Below are positions 16,601 to 25,443 of a DNA stretch of 64,000 nt, in pieces. How positions within the stretch are numbered: the first letter of the stretch is position 1; the number at the start of each line of letters is the position of its first letter. The notes beneath the pieces were generated by a model. That model did no database searches. It had not been told where the DNA came from and was given only the letters and a program-made list of their open reading frames with translations. The translations under genes were made by a program, and so were the position numbers. The stretch is from an uncultured Bacteroidales bacterium (GTDB taxonomy: Bacteria; Bacteroidota; Bacteroidia; Bacteroidales; Bacteroidaceae), in the NCBI GenBank assembly GCA_902798425.1, contig CADBWR010000007.1:1-64000 (forward strand), written 5' to 3'.

Positions 16601-17470
16601 TCACACATCAGCCTTCTCCCCTCTCTTCGCCTCATTCCACAAGGCATCCATTTCCTCCAGCGTCATCTCCGTCAGCGGACGACCAGCCTTGATGCTGTGC
16701 TGTTCGATGTAGTTGAAGCGACGGATGAATTTCTGGTTCGTATGCTCCAATGCGTTATCGGGATTCAGTTTATAGAGACGGGCGGCATTGATGACAGAGA
16801 ACAGGAAGTCACCTAACTCCTCTTCAGCGTGCTGTTTGTCGTCGCGCTGAAGCTCAGCCTCCAATTCGCCAAGTTCTTCGCGAACCTTAGCCCAGACATC
16901 CTCGCGGTCCTTCCAGTCGAAACCCACATGACGCGCCTTATCCTGGATGCGATAAGCCTTGATGAGTGACGGCAGCGCTGCTGGCACTCCAGCCAGCACG
17001 GTCTTGTTGCCACCCTTCTCTTTCTGCTTGATCTGTTCCCAGTTATCAAGCACCTGTTCGACGTTGTTCACCTTGGAGAACTCACGCTCTTCCTCGTTCT
17101 CGCCATAGGGCAGCGGACGAGGATTCTTGGCACCGATCTGCGAAGGATGGTACACATGCGGATGACGAAATATCAGTTTGTCAACCAGATGGTTACAAAC
17201 ATCCGCTATATCAAATTGCGACTTCTCCTCACCAATCCTGGCATAGAATGCAATATGCAGCAAGACGTCGCCTAACTCCTTGCAGATATCCTCCACATCG
17301 TCCTTCATCAGTGCGTCGCAGAGCTCGTAGGTTTCTTCTATCGTATTAGGGCGCAGACTCTCATTTGTCTGCTTGCGGTCCCACGGACATTTCTCGCGCA
17401 GCGCATCAAGCACGTCAAGCATGCGTCCGAAGGCTTCCATTTTCTCCTCACGTGTATGTCTTTGTTCCAT
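16601..17470 (-). CDS. mazG: Nucleoside triphosphate pyrophosphohydrolase MazG
   Basis: Hydrolyses (d)NTPs to monophosphates. It has two MazG repeats: the first with EKCPWDRKQTNESLRPNTIEETYEL and the acidic metal site KELGDVLLH, the second with EELGDFLFSVINAARL. The start ATG 17470 gives MEQRHTREEKMEAFGRML; the longer frame runs through the promoter. The -7 box TACCTTTG lies only 8 bp before this ATG, so the transcript would be nearly leaderless, or translation may begin at the next Met (17440). It is divergent from relA. Confidence 0.9.
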   Translation of the reverse strand: MEQRHTREEKMEAFGRMLDVLDALREKCPWDRKQTNESLRPNTIEETYELCDALMKDDVEDICKELGDVLLHIAFYARIGEEKSQFDIADVCNHLVDKLIFRHPHVYHPSQIGAKNPRPLPYGENEEEREFSKVNNVEQVLDNWEQIKQKEKGGNKTVLAGVPAALPSLIKAYRIQDKARHVGFDWKDREDVWAKVREELGELEAELQRDDKQHAEEELGDFLFSVINAARLYKLNPDNALEHTNQKFIRRFNYIEQHSIKAGRPLTEMTLEEMDALWNEAKRGEKADV

Positions 17471-17478
17471 ATCTTTTG

Positions 17479-17486
17479 CAAAGGTA
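17479..17486 (-). promoter_or_regulatory. -7 promoter box of mazG, unusually close to the start codon
   Basis: TACCTTTG on the minus strand ends 8 bp before the chosen ATG. Confidence 0.5.
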
Positions 17487-17573
17487 CATCTTTTTGCCAT
17501 AAAAACAAAGACATAAACGAGAGGCATGAGGTTAAAAAAATATAAAGCGGCTGATTCTTCCGCAAAAAATAAG

Positions 17574-17581
17574 TATCTTTG
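17574..17581 (+). promoter_or_regulatory. -7 promoter box of relA
   Basis: TATCTTTG on the plus strand, 37 bp before the relA ATG. A clear -33 TTTG is not seen. Confidence 0.5.
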
Positions 17582-17618
17582 CATGTATTTCAAGATAAAT
17601 AGACGATAGAAGCATCCG

Positions 17619-19814
17619 ATGAATTCAGAGAAAGAAGAGACACTGTTTCTATATCAGAAGATTAGAGAACAGATAGCACCCTCACTGATAGAAGGTGACG
17701 AGGAGAACATACGACAACTGTTGCTGGACGCCATTGACACGAACCAGCTACAACGTAATGTGTTCGGCCTGAACCCTATCCTACTCTCTTTCCAGACTGC
17801 CCTCCTGGTAGTAGAAGAGATAGGACTGAAGCGCGACAGTGTACTTGCTGTACTGCTACGTCCCTGCGTCGAGGGAGGCATGCTGACTGTTGACGAGGTA
17901 AAGGACAAGTTTGGGGAGAGCGTTGCCCGCATACTGCATGGTCTGCAGCGCATCCAGGAGCTCTACCAGAAGAATCCCGTCATCGAGTCAGAGAACTTCC
18001 GCAACCTGCTACTGTCATTTGCCGAGGATATGCGCGTCATCCTCATTATGATTGCTGACCGCGTGAACCTGATGCGACAGATAAAAGATACTGACAACAA
18101 CGATGCCAAGCACGAGGTGTCGCAGGAGGCCGCCTATCTCTATGCGCCACTGGCTCATAAGTTGGGTCTTTACAAGTTGAAGAGCGAGCTGGAAGACCTG
18201 TCGCTGAAATACCTGGAGCACGATGCCTATTACCATATCAAGGAAAAGCTGAGCGAGACAAAGAAGAGTCGCGACGCCTATATCGAGCATTTTATTGAAC
18301 CTGTCAGTCAGCGACTTACGGAGGCCGGCATCAGGTTTCACATCAAGGGACGTACCAAGTCGATACACTCCATCTGGCAGAAGATGAAGAAGCAGAAATG
18401 CCCCTTCGAGGGCGTCTACGACCTCTTCGCCATCCGCATCATCATAGACACCCCTATTGAAAAGGAGAAGATGCACTGCTGGCAGGCTTTTGCCATTGTC
18501 ACCTCGATGTACCAGCCCAACCCCAAGCGCTTGCGCGACTGGCTGAGCGTGCCGAAGTCCAACGGCTACGAGTCGCTACACATCACCGTATTGGGGCCAG
18601 AGCAGAAATGGGTAGAGGTACAGATACGCACAGAGCGCATGGACGAGATTGCTGAACGAGGCGTTGCCGCCCACTGGCGCTACAAAGGTGTGAAGGGTGA
18701 GTCGGGACTGGATGAGTGGCTCACCAATATCCGCTCGATGCTGGAGACCAGCGACGGCATGGAGGCGATGGACCAGTTTAAGATGGACCTCTACGAAGAC
18801 GAGGTATTTGTGTTCACACCCAAGGGCGACCTGTTTAAGTTTGCCAAGGGGGCTACAGTGCTCGACTTCGCCTATCATATCCACTCGAAGGTGGGCAGTG
18901 CGTGTACGGGTGCCCGCATCAACGGCAAGGTGGTAACCATCCGCCAGCCACTGCAGAGCGGCGACCAGGTGGAGATTATGACCAGTGCCAACCAGAAGCC
19001 TAAGCAGGACTGGCTGAACATTGCCCAGACCTCGCGAGCACGCTCAAAGATTCGTCTGGCACTGAAGGAGACGCAGGTTAAGGAGGGGCTCTTTGCCAAG
19101 GAGATGCTGGAACGAAAGTTCAAGAACCGTAAGTTGGAGATGGACGACAGCATCATGCAGCTGCTCATCCGCAAGTTAGGGTTCAAGGAGGTCAGCGACT
19201 TCTACCGTCAGGTGGCGAATGGCGAGTTAGACCCTGCCGTTATCATTGAGAAATACATAGAACTGCAACAGGGCGACCAGCCCGTCACGGGCAATAACGT
19301 GGCTGAGAGTGCTGCCAACTTCGTGCTGGAGAACTCGAAGCACTCGGTAGCCACCAACCAGATGGCTGACGATGTGCTGGTCATCGACCGCAACCTGAAA
19401 GGCATCGACTACCAGTTGGCACGCTGCTGTCAGCCCATCTATGGCGACAAGGTGTTTGGCTTTGTCACCATCAATGGCGGCATCAAGATACACCGTGAGG
19501 ACTGTCCCAACGCCCCAGAGTTGAAGAAACGCTTTGGCTACCGCATCGTCAAGGCAAGGTGGAGCGGCAAGGGTGCCTCGCAGTATGCCATCACGCTGCG
19601 CATCATCGGCAATGACGACATCGGCATCGTGAACAACCTGACGAACATCATCTCGCGCGACGAGAAACTGATACTGCGTAGCATCAATATCGACTCGCAC
19701 GACGGACTGTTCAGTGGCAACCTGACCATCATGATTGATGACAACACCCGACTGGAAGCACTCATGAAAAAGCTTCGCACCGTGAGGGGTGTGAAGCAGG
19801 TGGAGCGCATATAA
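17619..19814 (+). CDS. relA: RelA/SpoT-family (p)ppGpp synthetase, hydrolase site lost
   Basis: Makes the stringent-response alarmone. The N-terminal hydrolase-like domain has lost the His-Asp pair: the expected LLHDVVED is LLRPCVEGG (R81, P82), and the upstream metal-binding His is also absent. The synthetase domain is intact: GRTKSIHSIWQKM, YDLFAIRI, PKSNGYESLHITV and VEVQIRTERMDEIAERGVAAHWRYK. TGS (VFTPKGDLFKFAKGATVLDFAYHIH), a Cys-rich conserved stretch (ARCCQPIYGDKV) and a C-terminal ACT domain follow. It is therefore probably a RelA-like enzyme that only synthesises, with another RSH protein elsewhere doing hydrolysis. 731 residues is normal for the family. Confidence 0.9.
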   Translation: MNSEKEETLFLYQKIREQIAPSLIEGDEENIRQLLLDAIDTNQLQRNVFGLNPILLSFQTALLVVEEIGLKRDSVLAVLLRPCVEGGMLTVDEVKDKFGESVARILHGLQRIQELYQKNPVIESENFRNLLLSFAEDMRVILIMIADRVNLMRQIKDTDNNDAKHEVSQEAAYLYAPLAHKLGLYKLKSELEDLSLKYLEHDAYYHIKEKLSETKKSRDAYIEHFIEPVSQRLTEAGIRFHIKGRTKSIHSIWQKMKKQKCPFEGVYDLFAIRIIIDTPIEKEKMHCWQAFAIVTSMYQPNPKRLRDWLSVPKSNGYESLHITVLGPEQKWVEVQIRTERMDEIAERGVAAHWRYKGVKGESGLDEWLTNIRSMLETSDGMEAMDQFKMDLYEDEVFVFTPKGDLFKFAKGATVLDFAYHIHSKVGSACTGARINGKVVTIRQPLQSGDQVEIMTSANQKPKQDWLNIAQTSRARSKIRLALKETQVKEGLFAKEMLERKFKNRKLEMDDSIMQLLIRKLGFKEVSDFYRQVANGELDPAVIIEKYIELQQGDQPVTGNNVAESAANFVLENSKHSVATNQMADDVLVIDRNLKGIDYQLARCCQPIYGDKVFGFVTINGGIKIHREDCPNAPELKKRFGYRIVKARWSGKGASQYAITLRIIGNDDIGIVNNLTNIISRDEKLILRSINIDSHDGLFSGNLTIMIDDNTRLEALMKKLRTVRGVKQVERI

Positions 19815-19819
19815 CCAAA

Positions 19820-19858
19820 ACGATAATGAGAGAGGCGGACGGCCTCTCTCATTATCGT
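19820..19858. terminator. Bidirectional terminator between relA and the 19865 gene
   Basis: A 17-bp perfect stem (ACGATAATGAGAGAGGC and its complement) with a 5-nt loop sits between converging genes. Confidence 0.7.
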
Positions 19859-19864
19859 ATACTA

Positions 19865-21289
19865 TTACTCCAAACTGTTCTCCAAGTCCTTCAGGTATTT
19901 CTCCGTCTGCTTGGTGACGTACTCCTGTAGCTTGCGGGTAGTTTTTCCATGCGTGATACTATCCTTAAATGCATCATTTAGGGCCTTGTTCTGATCTGTA
20001 TAGAATTTCATGATTGCCTTGTAAAGGTTCGGCATTTCTTCGACAGGACAGTTCAGCTTCTTTGCCAGTTTAATGACATCCTGATATTTCTTGTCCAACT
20101 CTTTGTTCTGCTGGAGAATCTGGTCAAAGATTAACATGATTCTGTCACGACTTCTGAAGCCGCCCATAATCTCACCAATCATTTGATATTTGGCCTTAAT
20201 GTTTTCTATATCCATCTCCACCAGTTCAGTCTTCAGTTTAAGCTGTGCCTGTTGCTGTGCAGTAAGCGAGTTTCTCCAGCCCTGAAGTGGATCTGAAGCG
20301 ACAGTTCTGAACTGTTCAGGCACTTTGTCTGAAACCTCTACCGATTGGTCGTCGATGCCACGTCTTTGCAAATTGTTTAGAAGGCTATGGCCAGAGTAGC
20401 GGCCCACACGCTGCTCATAGTCGCGATCCTCGTCGTAGTACCCGTTGTGGGTGGTGATGCGGTACGTTTCGCCAGGCACAAAGTCGAGGTTCGTCCATAA
20501 CTTGCAGAGCGAGCCATCGGGCATCACGGTACGGATACGACCCACCTTGGGCTTGTCGAGCTGCACACTGAAGCTGAAGCGTTTGTTCACCACAGGCATC
20601 GTTGCGACATAGGCATCGTCAGCCACATTGTCCAGTTCTTCAGCTGAATCGGCCATATAGACCACATAAAGGGAATCGTTCAGGTCATAGCCCACACGTC
20701 CGTCAATCGTGAAGGTATTCTGATTGTCACTTATGAGACCTGCACTGCTCATGTTTTTCTCGTACATGTCAGGACGCAGCGAGGTAATCATAAAGACGGT
20801 GCCCGCGACATGATTATCCTTGGTTTCTTCCCACACGATGGCGTATGCATCGCGCAACTGAGGATTGGCAGGGTTCTTACAGCACATGAACCACATCTCC
20901 TGCTTAGAATTGATGCGAATACGTACATTCTTGCTCTTCTGTCCGTTGTTAGTCACCACCTTCAGGTCGAATAGTTCTGTACTGCCTGGCTGCAGGTGCA
21001 TATACTGATACGACAAAGGCTCATCTTCGCGGAAACCGATGGGTATGGCCCACAGGTCTTCTTTTTCGCAGGTGAATGGCACGATGCGTACACTTGACTC
21101 AATAAGACCTGTTTCAGGATTTTTGGTAATAGACGTTGTCTCGCTTCCCTCTTTAGCATAAAATGCGATAATGCCTTCCAGATCTTTGACAACGCTCTTT
21201 GCCTTCTTCTGCGGGGTAGCAGCAGAATCGGCACTGATGGTTGATACAGCGCTGCAAGCAATGAACAGCATAATGAATAAACGTTTCAT
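19865..21289 (-). CDS. Secreted hypothetical protein of an ECF sigma operon
   Basis: 474 residues from ATG 21289, which gives a clean signal peptide (MKRLFIMLFIACSAVSTISA); the longer frame overlaps the gene upstream. The middle region, with LDKPKVGRIRTVMPDGSLCKLWTNLDFVPGETYRI, resembles the DUF4369-type domain seen at the front of TlpA-like thiol proteins, but no thioredoxin domain or CxxC follows; the C-terminal part is helical and Gln/Lys-rich. Predicted periplasmic or lipid-facing. It lies 2 bp downstream of a putative anti-sigma gene. Confidence 0.65.
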   Translation of the reverse strand: MKRLFIMLFIACSAVSTISADSAATPQKKAKSVVKDLEGIIAFYAKEGSETTSITKNPETGLIESSVRIVPFTCEKEDLWAIPIGFREDEPLSYQYMHLQPGSTELFDLKVVTNNGQKSKNVRIRINSKQEMWFMCCKNPANPQLRDAYAIVWEETKDNHVAGTVFMITSLRPDMYEKNMSSAGLISDNQNTFTIDGRVGYDLNDSLYVVYMADSAEELDNVADDAYVATMPVVNKRFSFSVQLDKPKVGRIRTVMPDGSLCKLWTNLDFVPGETYRITTHNGYYDEDRDYEQRVGRYSGHSLLNNLQRRGIDDQSVEVSDKVPEQFRTVASDPLQGWRNSLTAQQQAQLKLKTELVEMDIENIKAKYQMIGEIMGGFRSRDRIMLIFDQILQQNKELDKKYQDVIKLAKKLNCPVEEMPNLYKAIMKFYTDQNKALNDAFKDSITHGKTTRKLQEYVTKQTEKYLKDLENSLE

Positions 21290-21291
21290 AA

Positions 21292-21966
21292 TTATTGATT
21301 TTGGGCTGTTTGTTCTAAATTGTTTTTTGCTATCTCTAACTCCAGTTCCACCCATTTCATGTAGGCTTCGTTAGCTTGTTTCTTCATGAGGGCAATCTCC
21401 TCTGGAGTGTATTTGTAGTTCTCTGGGCGAGTGATGGGAATGTCGCGCTCAGTCAGCGTCACAGACTTCTGCTCTACTTTCTGCTCGACAGGTTTCGTTT
21501 CTTGAGCCAAGAGCTGTTCTGTCGTAGCAGGCTGTTCCTGTGGCACCACGCTTGGAGTTTCGACCTTCTTGGGCTCCACCTTGGCAACGATGCGCTTGAC
21601 GGGAGTCTGTACAGGTTGCACTGCAGGCTGTTCAACAATGGTCTGCGTTGGTTCAGCAGCGGACTGTTCCACCTTTGGCTGACTGTCTTTCTGTGCAACC
21701 ACTTCCCCCTCTACTTGGAGAGGTGTTGGGGAAGAGGCTCTTGGTGGTGTCAGGTAGACAGCAATGACTCCTGCCACACAGGCTGCTGCTATCCAGGGCC
21801 ACAGCATGCGACGACGCTGGGGCTTAGCACTCTCCTCGCCCACCCGTTTCATCAGTCGGGCATTGAGGTCGGCAGGCATCTGAGGACGCTCCATCTCGTC
21901 CATACGGATGGCATCACGCAGATTCGTATCCTGCTGTCGTAATGTGTTTAGCTTGTCCTCATTCAT
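21292..21966 (-). CDS. Putative anti-sigma factor with one membrane segment
   Basis: A 224-residue protein. The cytoplasmic N-terminal part contains MERPQMPADLNARLMKRV, a common pattern in Bacteroidota sigma-associated proteins; a membrane segment follows at about residues 56-72 (WPWIAAACVAGVIAVYL), then a Pro/Gln/Val/Glu-rich periplasmic stalk and a charged C-terminal helix. The start overlaps the ECF sigma gene by 4 bp. Residues 76-89 are encoded by a dispersed palindromic repeat (21701-21740). The anti-sigma role is inferred from topology and gene order. Confidence 0.65.
   Translation of the reverse strand: MNEDKLNTLRQQDTNLRDAIRMDEMERPQMPADLNARLMKRVGEESAKPQRRRMLWPWIAAACVAGVIAVYLTPPRASSPTPLQVEGEVVAQKDSQPKVEQSAAEPTQTIVEQPAVQPVQTPVKRIVAKVEPKKVETPSVVPQEQPATTEQLLAQETKPVEQKVEQKSVTLTERDIPITRPENYKYTPEEIALMKKQANEAYMKWVELELEIAKNNLEQTAQNQ
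21701..21740 (-). repeat. Intragenic dispersed repeat in the anti-sigma gene
   Basis: On the minus strand it reads AGCCTCTTCCCCAACACC followed by TCTCC, a short spacer and GAGGGGGAAGT, matching the layout of the intergenic repeat at 25404-25440. It is in frame and encodes the PRASSPTPLQVEGEV stretch just after the membrane segment. Confidence 0.6.
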
Positions 21967-22523
21967 GACTGTAACATTTTGATGATTTTATATAGTTTCT
22001 TTCTCGTTCTGCTTAGCTTCGAGGCCACCGTTGTAGGTATGGACTCTGTCACGTAAGCAATGTCTTTCAGACTCATTTCTTCATAGTAGAACATGGTCAC
22101 TATAGCTCTCTCATCGGGTGGCAGATGTTGCAGGGCGGCCCTGATAAGTTGTACCATTTCCGGATTGGGTTGTCCGAAGGTGTCCTCTACTTCTGCGTCC
22201 GACAGTTTTTCTGCCTCACCCTCACGGTCTTCATAGTAGACCATGGGCAGACGCTTGTGGCGCAGGAACGTGATAGATTCGTTGTAGGCGATGCGCGATA
22301 TCCATGTTCTCAGCGACGACTTCTCTGCGTCATACTGCCCGATGTTCCTAAAGACCTTGATGAACACATCCTGATAGACCTCCTCAGCATTCTCGACGAC
22401 GGGAATGAGCCTTACCACTTGGGCAAAGACATCGCGGCCATAGCGATCGAGTGTCTGCTGTTGTGCTTGTGGACTTTGCTTACGCAGTCCCTGCAGGAGG
22501 TTTATGTCGGTTTCTGTAGTCAT
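21963..22523 (-). CDS. ECF-type RNA polymerase sigma factor
   Basis: 186 residues. Region 2 carries NAEEVYQDVFIKVFRNIGQYDAEKSSLRTWISRIAYNESITFLRHK; region 4 carries LPPDERAIVTMFYYEEMSLKDIAYVTESIPTTVASKLSRTRKKL. It is the first gene of a three-gene minus-strand operon (sigma, membrane anti-sigma candidate, secreted protein). It is a second, separate system from the ECF factor at 12495. Confidence 0.9.
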   Translation of the reverse strand: MTTETDINLLQGLRKQSPQAQQQTLDRYGRDVFAQVVRLIPVVENAEEVYQDVFIKVFRNIGQYDAEKSSLRTWISRIAYNESITFLRHKRLPMVYYEDREGEAEKLSDAEVEDTFGQPNPEMVQLIRAALQHLPPDERAIVTMFYYEEMSLKDIAYVTESIPTTVASKLSRTRKKLYKIIKMLQS

Positions 22524-22600
22524 CTATTTATGTTCTTCTGTCTATATATACGACAGGATATTGCAAAACATTGCAGCGATAGCAAAAAAATCAGAAAAAA

Positions 22601-22629
22601 AATACGGAGCACAGCCCATGCTCCGTATT
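22601..22629 (-). terminator. Intrinsic terminator of the pepD-lipoprotein operon
   Basis: On the minus strand an 11-bp stem (AATACGGAGCA/TGCTCCGTATT) is followed by seven or more Ts and begins 2 bp after the lipoprotein stop codon. Confidence 0.8.
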
Positions 22630-22631
22630 GT

Positions 22632-23003
22632 TCAGTTCTGCTTGCAGGCTACCACGCCCATGGTTGAGGGGTCGAGGTAGAACGTCGTGCTACAGGTATC
22701 ATCGTCCAACAGATACTTGGCACGAATCAATAGCAGTGTCGTACTGTTACGTTTCTGGAAGGTCACCTTCTTGCCGGCCTGCTGTTGCAAGGCATTGATG
22801 AGGGAGTCGCTCAGCACCTTGGTGGAGTCTACGTCCGAGAATTCCAAGTAGTCGACATCGCCCTGCTGGTAGGTCTCCATAAAGTCCTTAACAACAGACT
22901 TGGCACGCTGTTGCTGACCACAAGCAGTCAGCAACAGCATTACACCTATTATATATATAAGGTTCTTCAACCTGAAGGTCGAAGTGTGGCACGCATTCTT
23001 CAT
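22632..23003 (-). CDS. Small lipoprotein, DUF4878-like
   Basis: A 123-residue lipoprotein: signal segment LIYIIGVMLLLTAC with Cys about residue 28, then a short domain beginning AKSVVKDFMETYQQGDVDYLEF, which recalls the NTF2-like/DUF4878 lipoproteins. Predicted to lie in the cell envelope. The start overlaps the pepD stop by 4 bp, so it is translationally coupled to the peptidase gene; a strong terminator follows. Confidence 0.65.
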   Translation of the reverse strand: MKNACHTSTFRLKNLIYIIGVMLLLTACGQQQRAKSVVKDFMETYQQGDVDYLEFSDVDSTKVLSDSLINALQQQAGKKVTFQKRNSTTLLLIRAKYLLDDDTCSTTFYLDPSTMGVVACKQN

Positions 23004-24460
23004 TTCTGGGGAATGTTCTTCAGTACGTCAAGCAGGTGATCCCATACCATCTGCACCGTAGGAATGAGCAGACGTTCCTCAGGAGTATGCACAAAGCGCA
23101 GCGTAGGACCGAACGATACCATATCGAGATTGGGATAGCGCTCAGAGAAGAGGCCGCACTCCAGACCAGCGTGGATGCCACGTACATTGGGTTCCTTGCC
23201 AAACAGCTTAACATACGACTCCTTGACGATGCGCTGCAGGTCGCTATGGCTGCGCATCTTCCAGGCAGGATAGCCATCAGAGTGCTTCACCTCTGCACCA
23301 GCCAAAGCAAAGCAAGCCTCAATGGTGGCACACATATTGTCGAGGTTCGACATCACGTTAGAGCGCTGTGAAGAGACGATGTTGATAGCGTCCTCGGTGG
23401 TCTCGATGCTGGCGATATTGCTGGAGGTCTCCACCATTCCGTTCAGTGCAGGGTCCTGGCAGATGGCATAGATACCATTGTCGACAGCCTGCAGGGCATA
23501 GATGAAGTTGCGGGCAACCGTATTCTCGATGACGGGCTCGGCATCGGTAGACTCCATCGTCCATACCATCTGTGTATCGGTAACGCAGAACTCTTCCTCC
23601 ACCTCAGCGGCAAAGACATTCCAGTCGGCCTTGACATTCTCCTTCAGTGCGTTGGGAACAGCGATGACAAACATACCATCGCGAGGAATGGCATTATGCA
23701 TCTTACCACTATTGAACTGAGCCAGACGGACACCCTCATAGCGGTTGATGGTCTGGAACAGGAAACGGCCTAACAGTTTGATGGCGTTGGCACGCTGCTT
23801 GTTGATGTCGTCACCAGAGTGGCCACCCACGAGCCCCTTCACCTGAGCACGCATAAAGAAATAGCCTGCAGGAACCTCTGTGCGCTGGAAGGAGAACTTA
23901 GCGGTAGTGTTACGGCCACCAGCACAAGAGACGAAGATCTCACCCTCGTCCTCTGAGTCCAGATTAATCAAATAGTCGCCTGTCATGAATCCTGCCTTCA
24001 TACCCTCAGCACCCGTCAGACCCGTCTCTTCATCACGTGTAAAGACGCACTCGATAGGACCATGCTCGATGTCGTTGCTCTCTAACAGCGCCAGCTCCAT
24101 CGCACAGCCGATACCATCGTCGGCCCCCAGTGTGGTACCTTCGGCAGTCAGCCATTCACCATCAATGTAGGTCTTGATGGGGTCGTTGTCGAAGTCTATC
24201 TGATAGTCCACCAGTTTGTCACACACCATATCCATGTGGCTCTGCAGGATGACGGTCTTACGGTTCTCCATACCAGGAGTGGCAGGCTTACGGATGATGA
24301 CATTGCCCGTCTCATCAACGTTGGTAGCCAGTCCGCGACTCTCACCCCACTCTTTCAGGTAGGCAATCATCTTCTCTTCACGCTTTGATGGACGTGGAAT
24401 CTGGTTAATCTTCGCAAATTGTTCGAAGACCACAGCTGGTTTTAACTCACTTTTATTCAT
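23000..24460 (-). CDS. pepD: Aminoacyl-histidine dipeptidase (peptidase D)
   Basis: Cytoplasmic M20-family zinc dipeptidase acting on Xaa-His and other dipeptides. Zinc-site landmarks in order are QSHMDMVCDK, LGADDGIGCAMELALLE, FTRDEETGLTGAEGM, NLDSEDEGEIFVSCAGG and a C-terminal HAGLECGLFSE. 486 residues fits the family. It is the first gene of a two-gene operon with the small lipoprotein. Confidence 0.94.
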   Translation of the reverse strand: MNKSELKPAVVFEQFAKINQIPRPSKREEKMIAYLKEWGESRGLATNVDETGNVIIRKPATPGMENRKTVILQSHMDMVCDKLVDYQIDFDNDPIKTYIDGEWLTAEGTTLGADDGIGCAMELALLESNDIEHGPIECVFTRDEETGLTGAEGMKAGFMTGDYLINLDSEDEGEIFVSCAGGRNTTAKFSFQRTEVPAGYFFMRAQVKGLVGGHSGDDINKQRANAIKLLGRFLFQTINRYEGVRLAQFNSGKMHNAIPRDGMFVIAVPNALKENVKADWNVFAAEVEEEFCVTDTQMVWTMESTDAEPVIENTVARNFIYALQAVDNGIYAICQDPALNGMVETSSNIASIETTEDAINIVSSQRSNVMSNLDNMCATIEACFALAGAEVKHSDGYPAWKMRSHSDLQRIVKESYVKLFGKEPNVRGIHAGLECGLFSERYPNLDMVSFGPTLRFVHTPEERLLIPTVQMVWDHLLDVLKNIPQK

Positions 24461-24510
24461 ATTTAATGTTTATTTTAATGTTTAATCATTAATGTTTAAT
24501 CTTTTATTTG

Positions 24511-24518
24511 TATCTTTG
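24511..24518 (+). promoter_or_regulatory. -7 promoter box upstream of the small membrane protein and Skp-like gene
   Basis: TATCTTTG, 22 bp before the ATG at 24540. Confidence 0.5.
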
Positions 24519-24539
24519 CACCCGCAAAAGTACAAAATT

Positions 24540-24752
24540 ATGGCGAAAATACTGCTATTGACCACGTTAATAATTGCTATAGGCATGGTTTTTTTACTGG
24601 TAAAAGTGCTGTCGCGCAAGAACGGGACGTTTTCATCGCAGCATATTCACGATAGTCAGGCTATGCGTGATCGTGGCATCCACTGCGTGATGGACCAAGA
24701 CCGTGAGATGCGCCGCAAGAGCAGATTTGCTGTCAACGAGAGAACATCATAA
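24540..24752 (+). CDS. Small single-pass membrane protein
   Basis: 70 residues from ATG 24540: one N-terminal membrane helix (KILLLTTLIIAIGMVFLLVKVL) and a short cytoplasmic, Arg/His-rich tail (SQHIHDSQAMRDRGIHCVMDQDREMRRKS). The longer frame begins upstream of the promoter box and is rejected. It resembles small conserved Bacteroidota membrane proteins of unknown function. It is followed after 36 bp by the Skp-like gene, probably in one transcript. Confidence 0.65.
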   Translation: MAKILLLTTLIIAIGMVFLLVKVLSRKNGTFSSQHIHDSQAMRDRGIHCVMDQDREMRRKSRFAVNERTS

Positions 24753-24788
24753 AGGAATAACAAAAGAATAAATAACAATAACAAAACA

Positions 24789-25403
24789 ATGAAAAAGTAC
24801 ATGTTTCTGGCCGCTGCTGCAGTAGTAGCACTGGCTTCTTGCAACAATGCAAGCCCCAAAATGGACGAACAGCCTGCTGCAGCTGCCGCAGGAGAGAGCA
24901 CTGGCAACGTCAAGATTGCTTATGTGGAGGTTGACTCGCTGATGACTCAGTACGAGTTCTGCAAAGAGTTTACTCTCATCCTGCAGAAGAAGAGCACCAA
25001 TGCCCGCAATACACTGAACCAGAAAGGTCAGGCACTGCAGAACGCCGCTGCTAACTTCCAGCAGAAGTTGCAGAACAACGGATTCACCAGCCGTGAGCAG
25101 GCTGAGAGCCAGCAGGCAGCTATCCAGCGCCAGCAGCAGAGCCTGCAGGAGTTGCAGGCTCGTCTGGAGAACGAGTTGGCTAACGAGACCAATAAGTACA
25201 ACGAAGGTCTGCGCGACTCACTGCAGCACTTCCTCGCAGCATATAATAAGGATAAGAAGTATGACCTCATCCTCACCAAGCAGGGTGACAACATCCTCTA
25301 TGCCGCTAAGCGCTTCGACATCACCAACGATGTCATCAATGGTCTGAACAAGCGCTACAAGTCTACACTGAAGACTGAGACCAAGAAGGAAGAGAAGAAG
25401 TAA
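24789..25403 (+). CDS. OmpH/Skp-family periplasmic chaperone-like lipoprotein
   Basis: Probably binds unfolded outer-membrane proteins. It has a lipoprotein signal (VALASC, Cys18), a short Ala-rich linker, then the OmpH pattern: KIAYVEVDSLMTQYEF, a long Gln-rich coiled coil (about residues 65-145) and the closing strand KKYDLILTKQGDNILYAAKRFDIT. The 204 residues match the family. Lipid attachment distinguishes it from E. coli Skp. Confidence 0.85.
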   Translation: MKKYMFLAAAAVVALASCNNASPKMDEQPAAAAAGESTGNVKIAYVEVDSLMTQYEFCKEFTLILQKKSTNARNTLNQKGQALQNAAANFQQKLQNNGFTSREQAESQQAAIQRQQQSLQELQARLENELANETNKYNEGLRDSLQHFLAAYNKDKKYDLILTKQGDNILYAAKRFDITNDVINGLNKRYKSTLKTETKKEEKK

Positions 25404-25440
25404 AGCCTCCCCCCACCCCCTCCAAAGGGAGGGGGCACTT
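25404..25440 (+). repeat. GC-rich dispersed repeat / terminator-like hairpin after the Skp-like gene
   Basis: CCCCCTCC (25416-25423) pairs with GGAGGGGG (25428-25435) around a 4-nt loop. The overall layout matches the repeat inside the anti-sigma gene (21701-21740). It fills nearly the whole gap between two genes and could also act as a terminator or mRNA stabiliser. Confidence 0.65.
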
Positions 25441-25443
25441 AGT

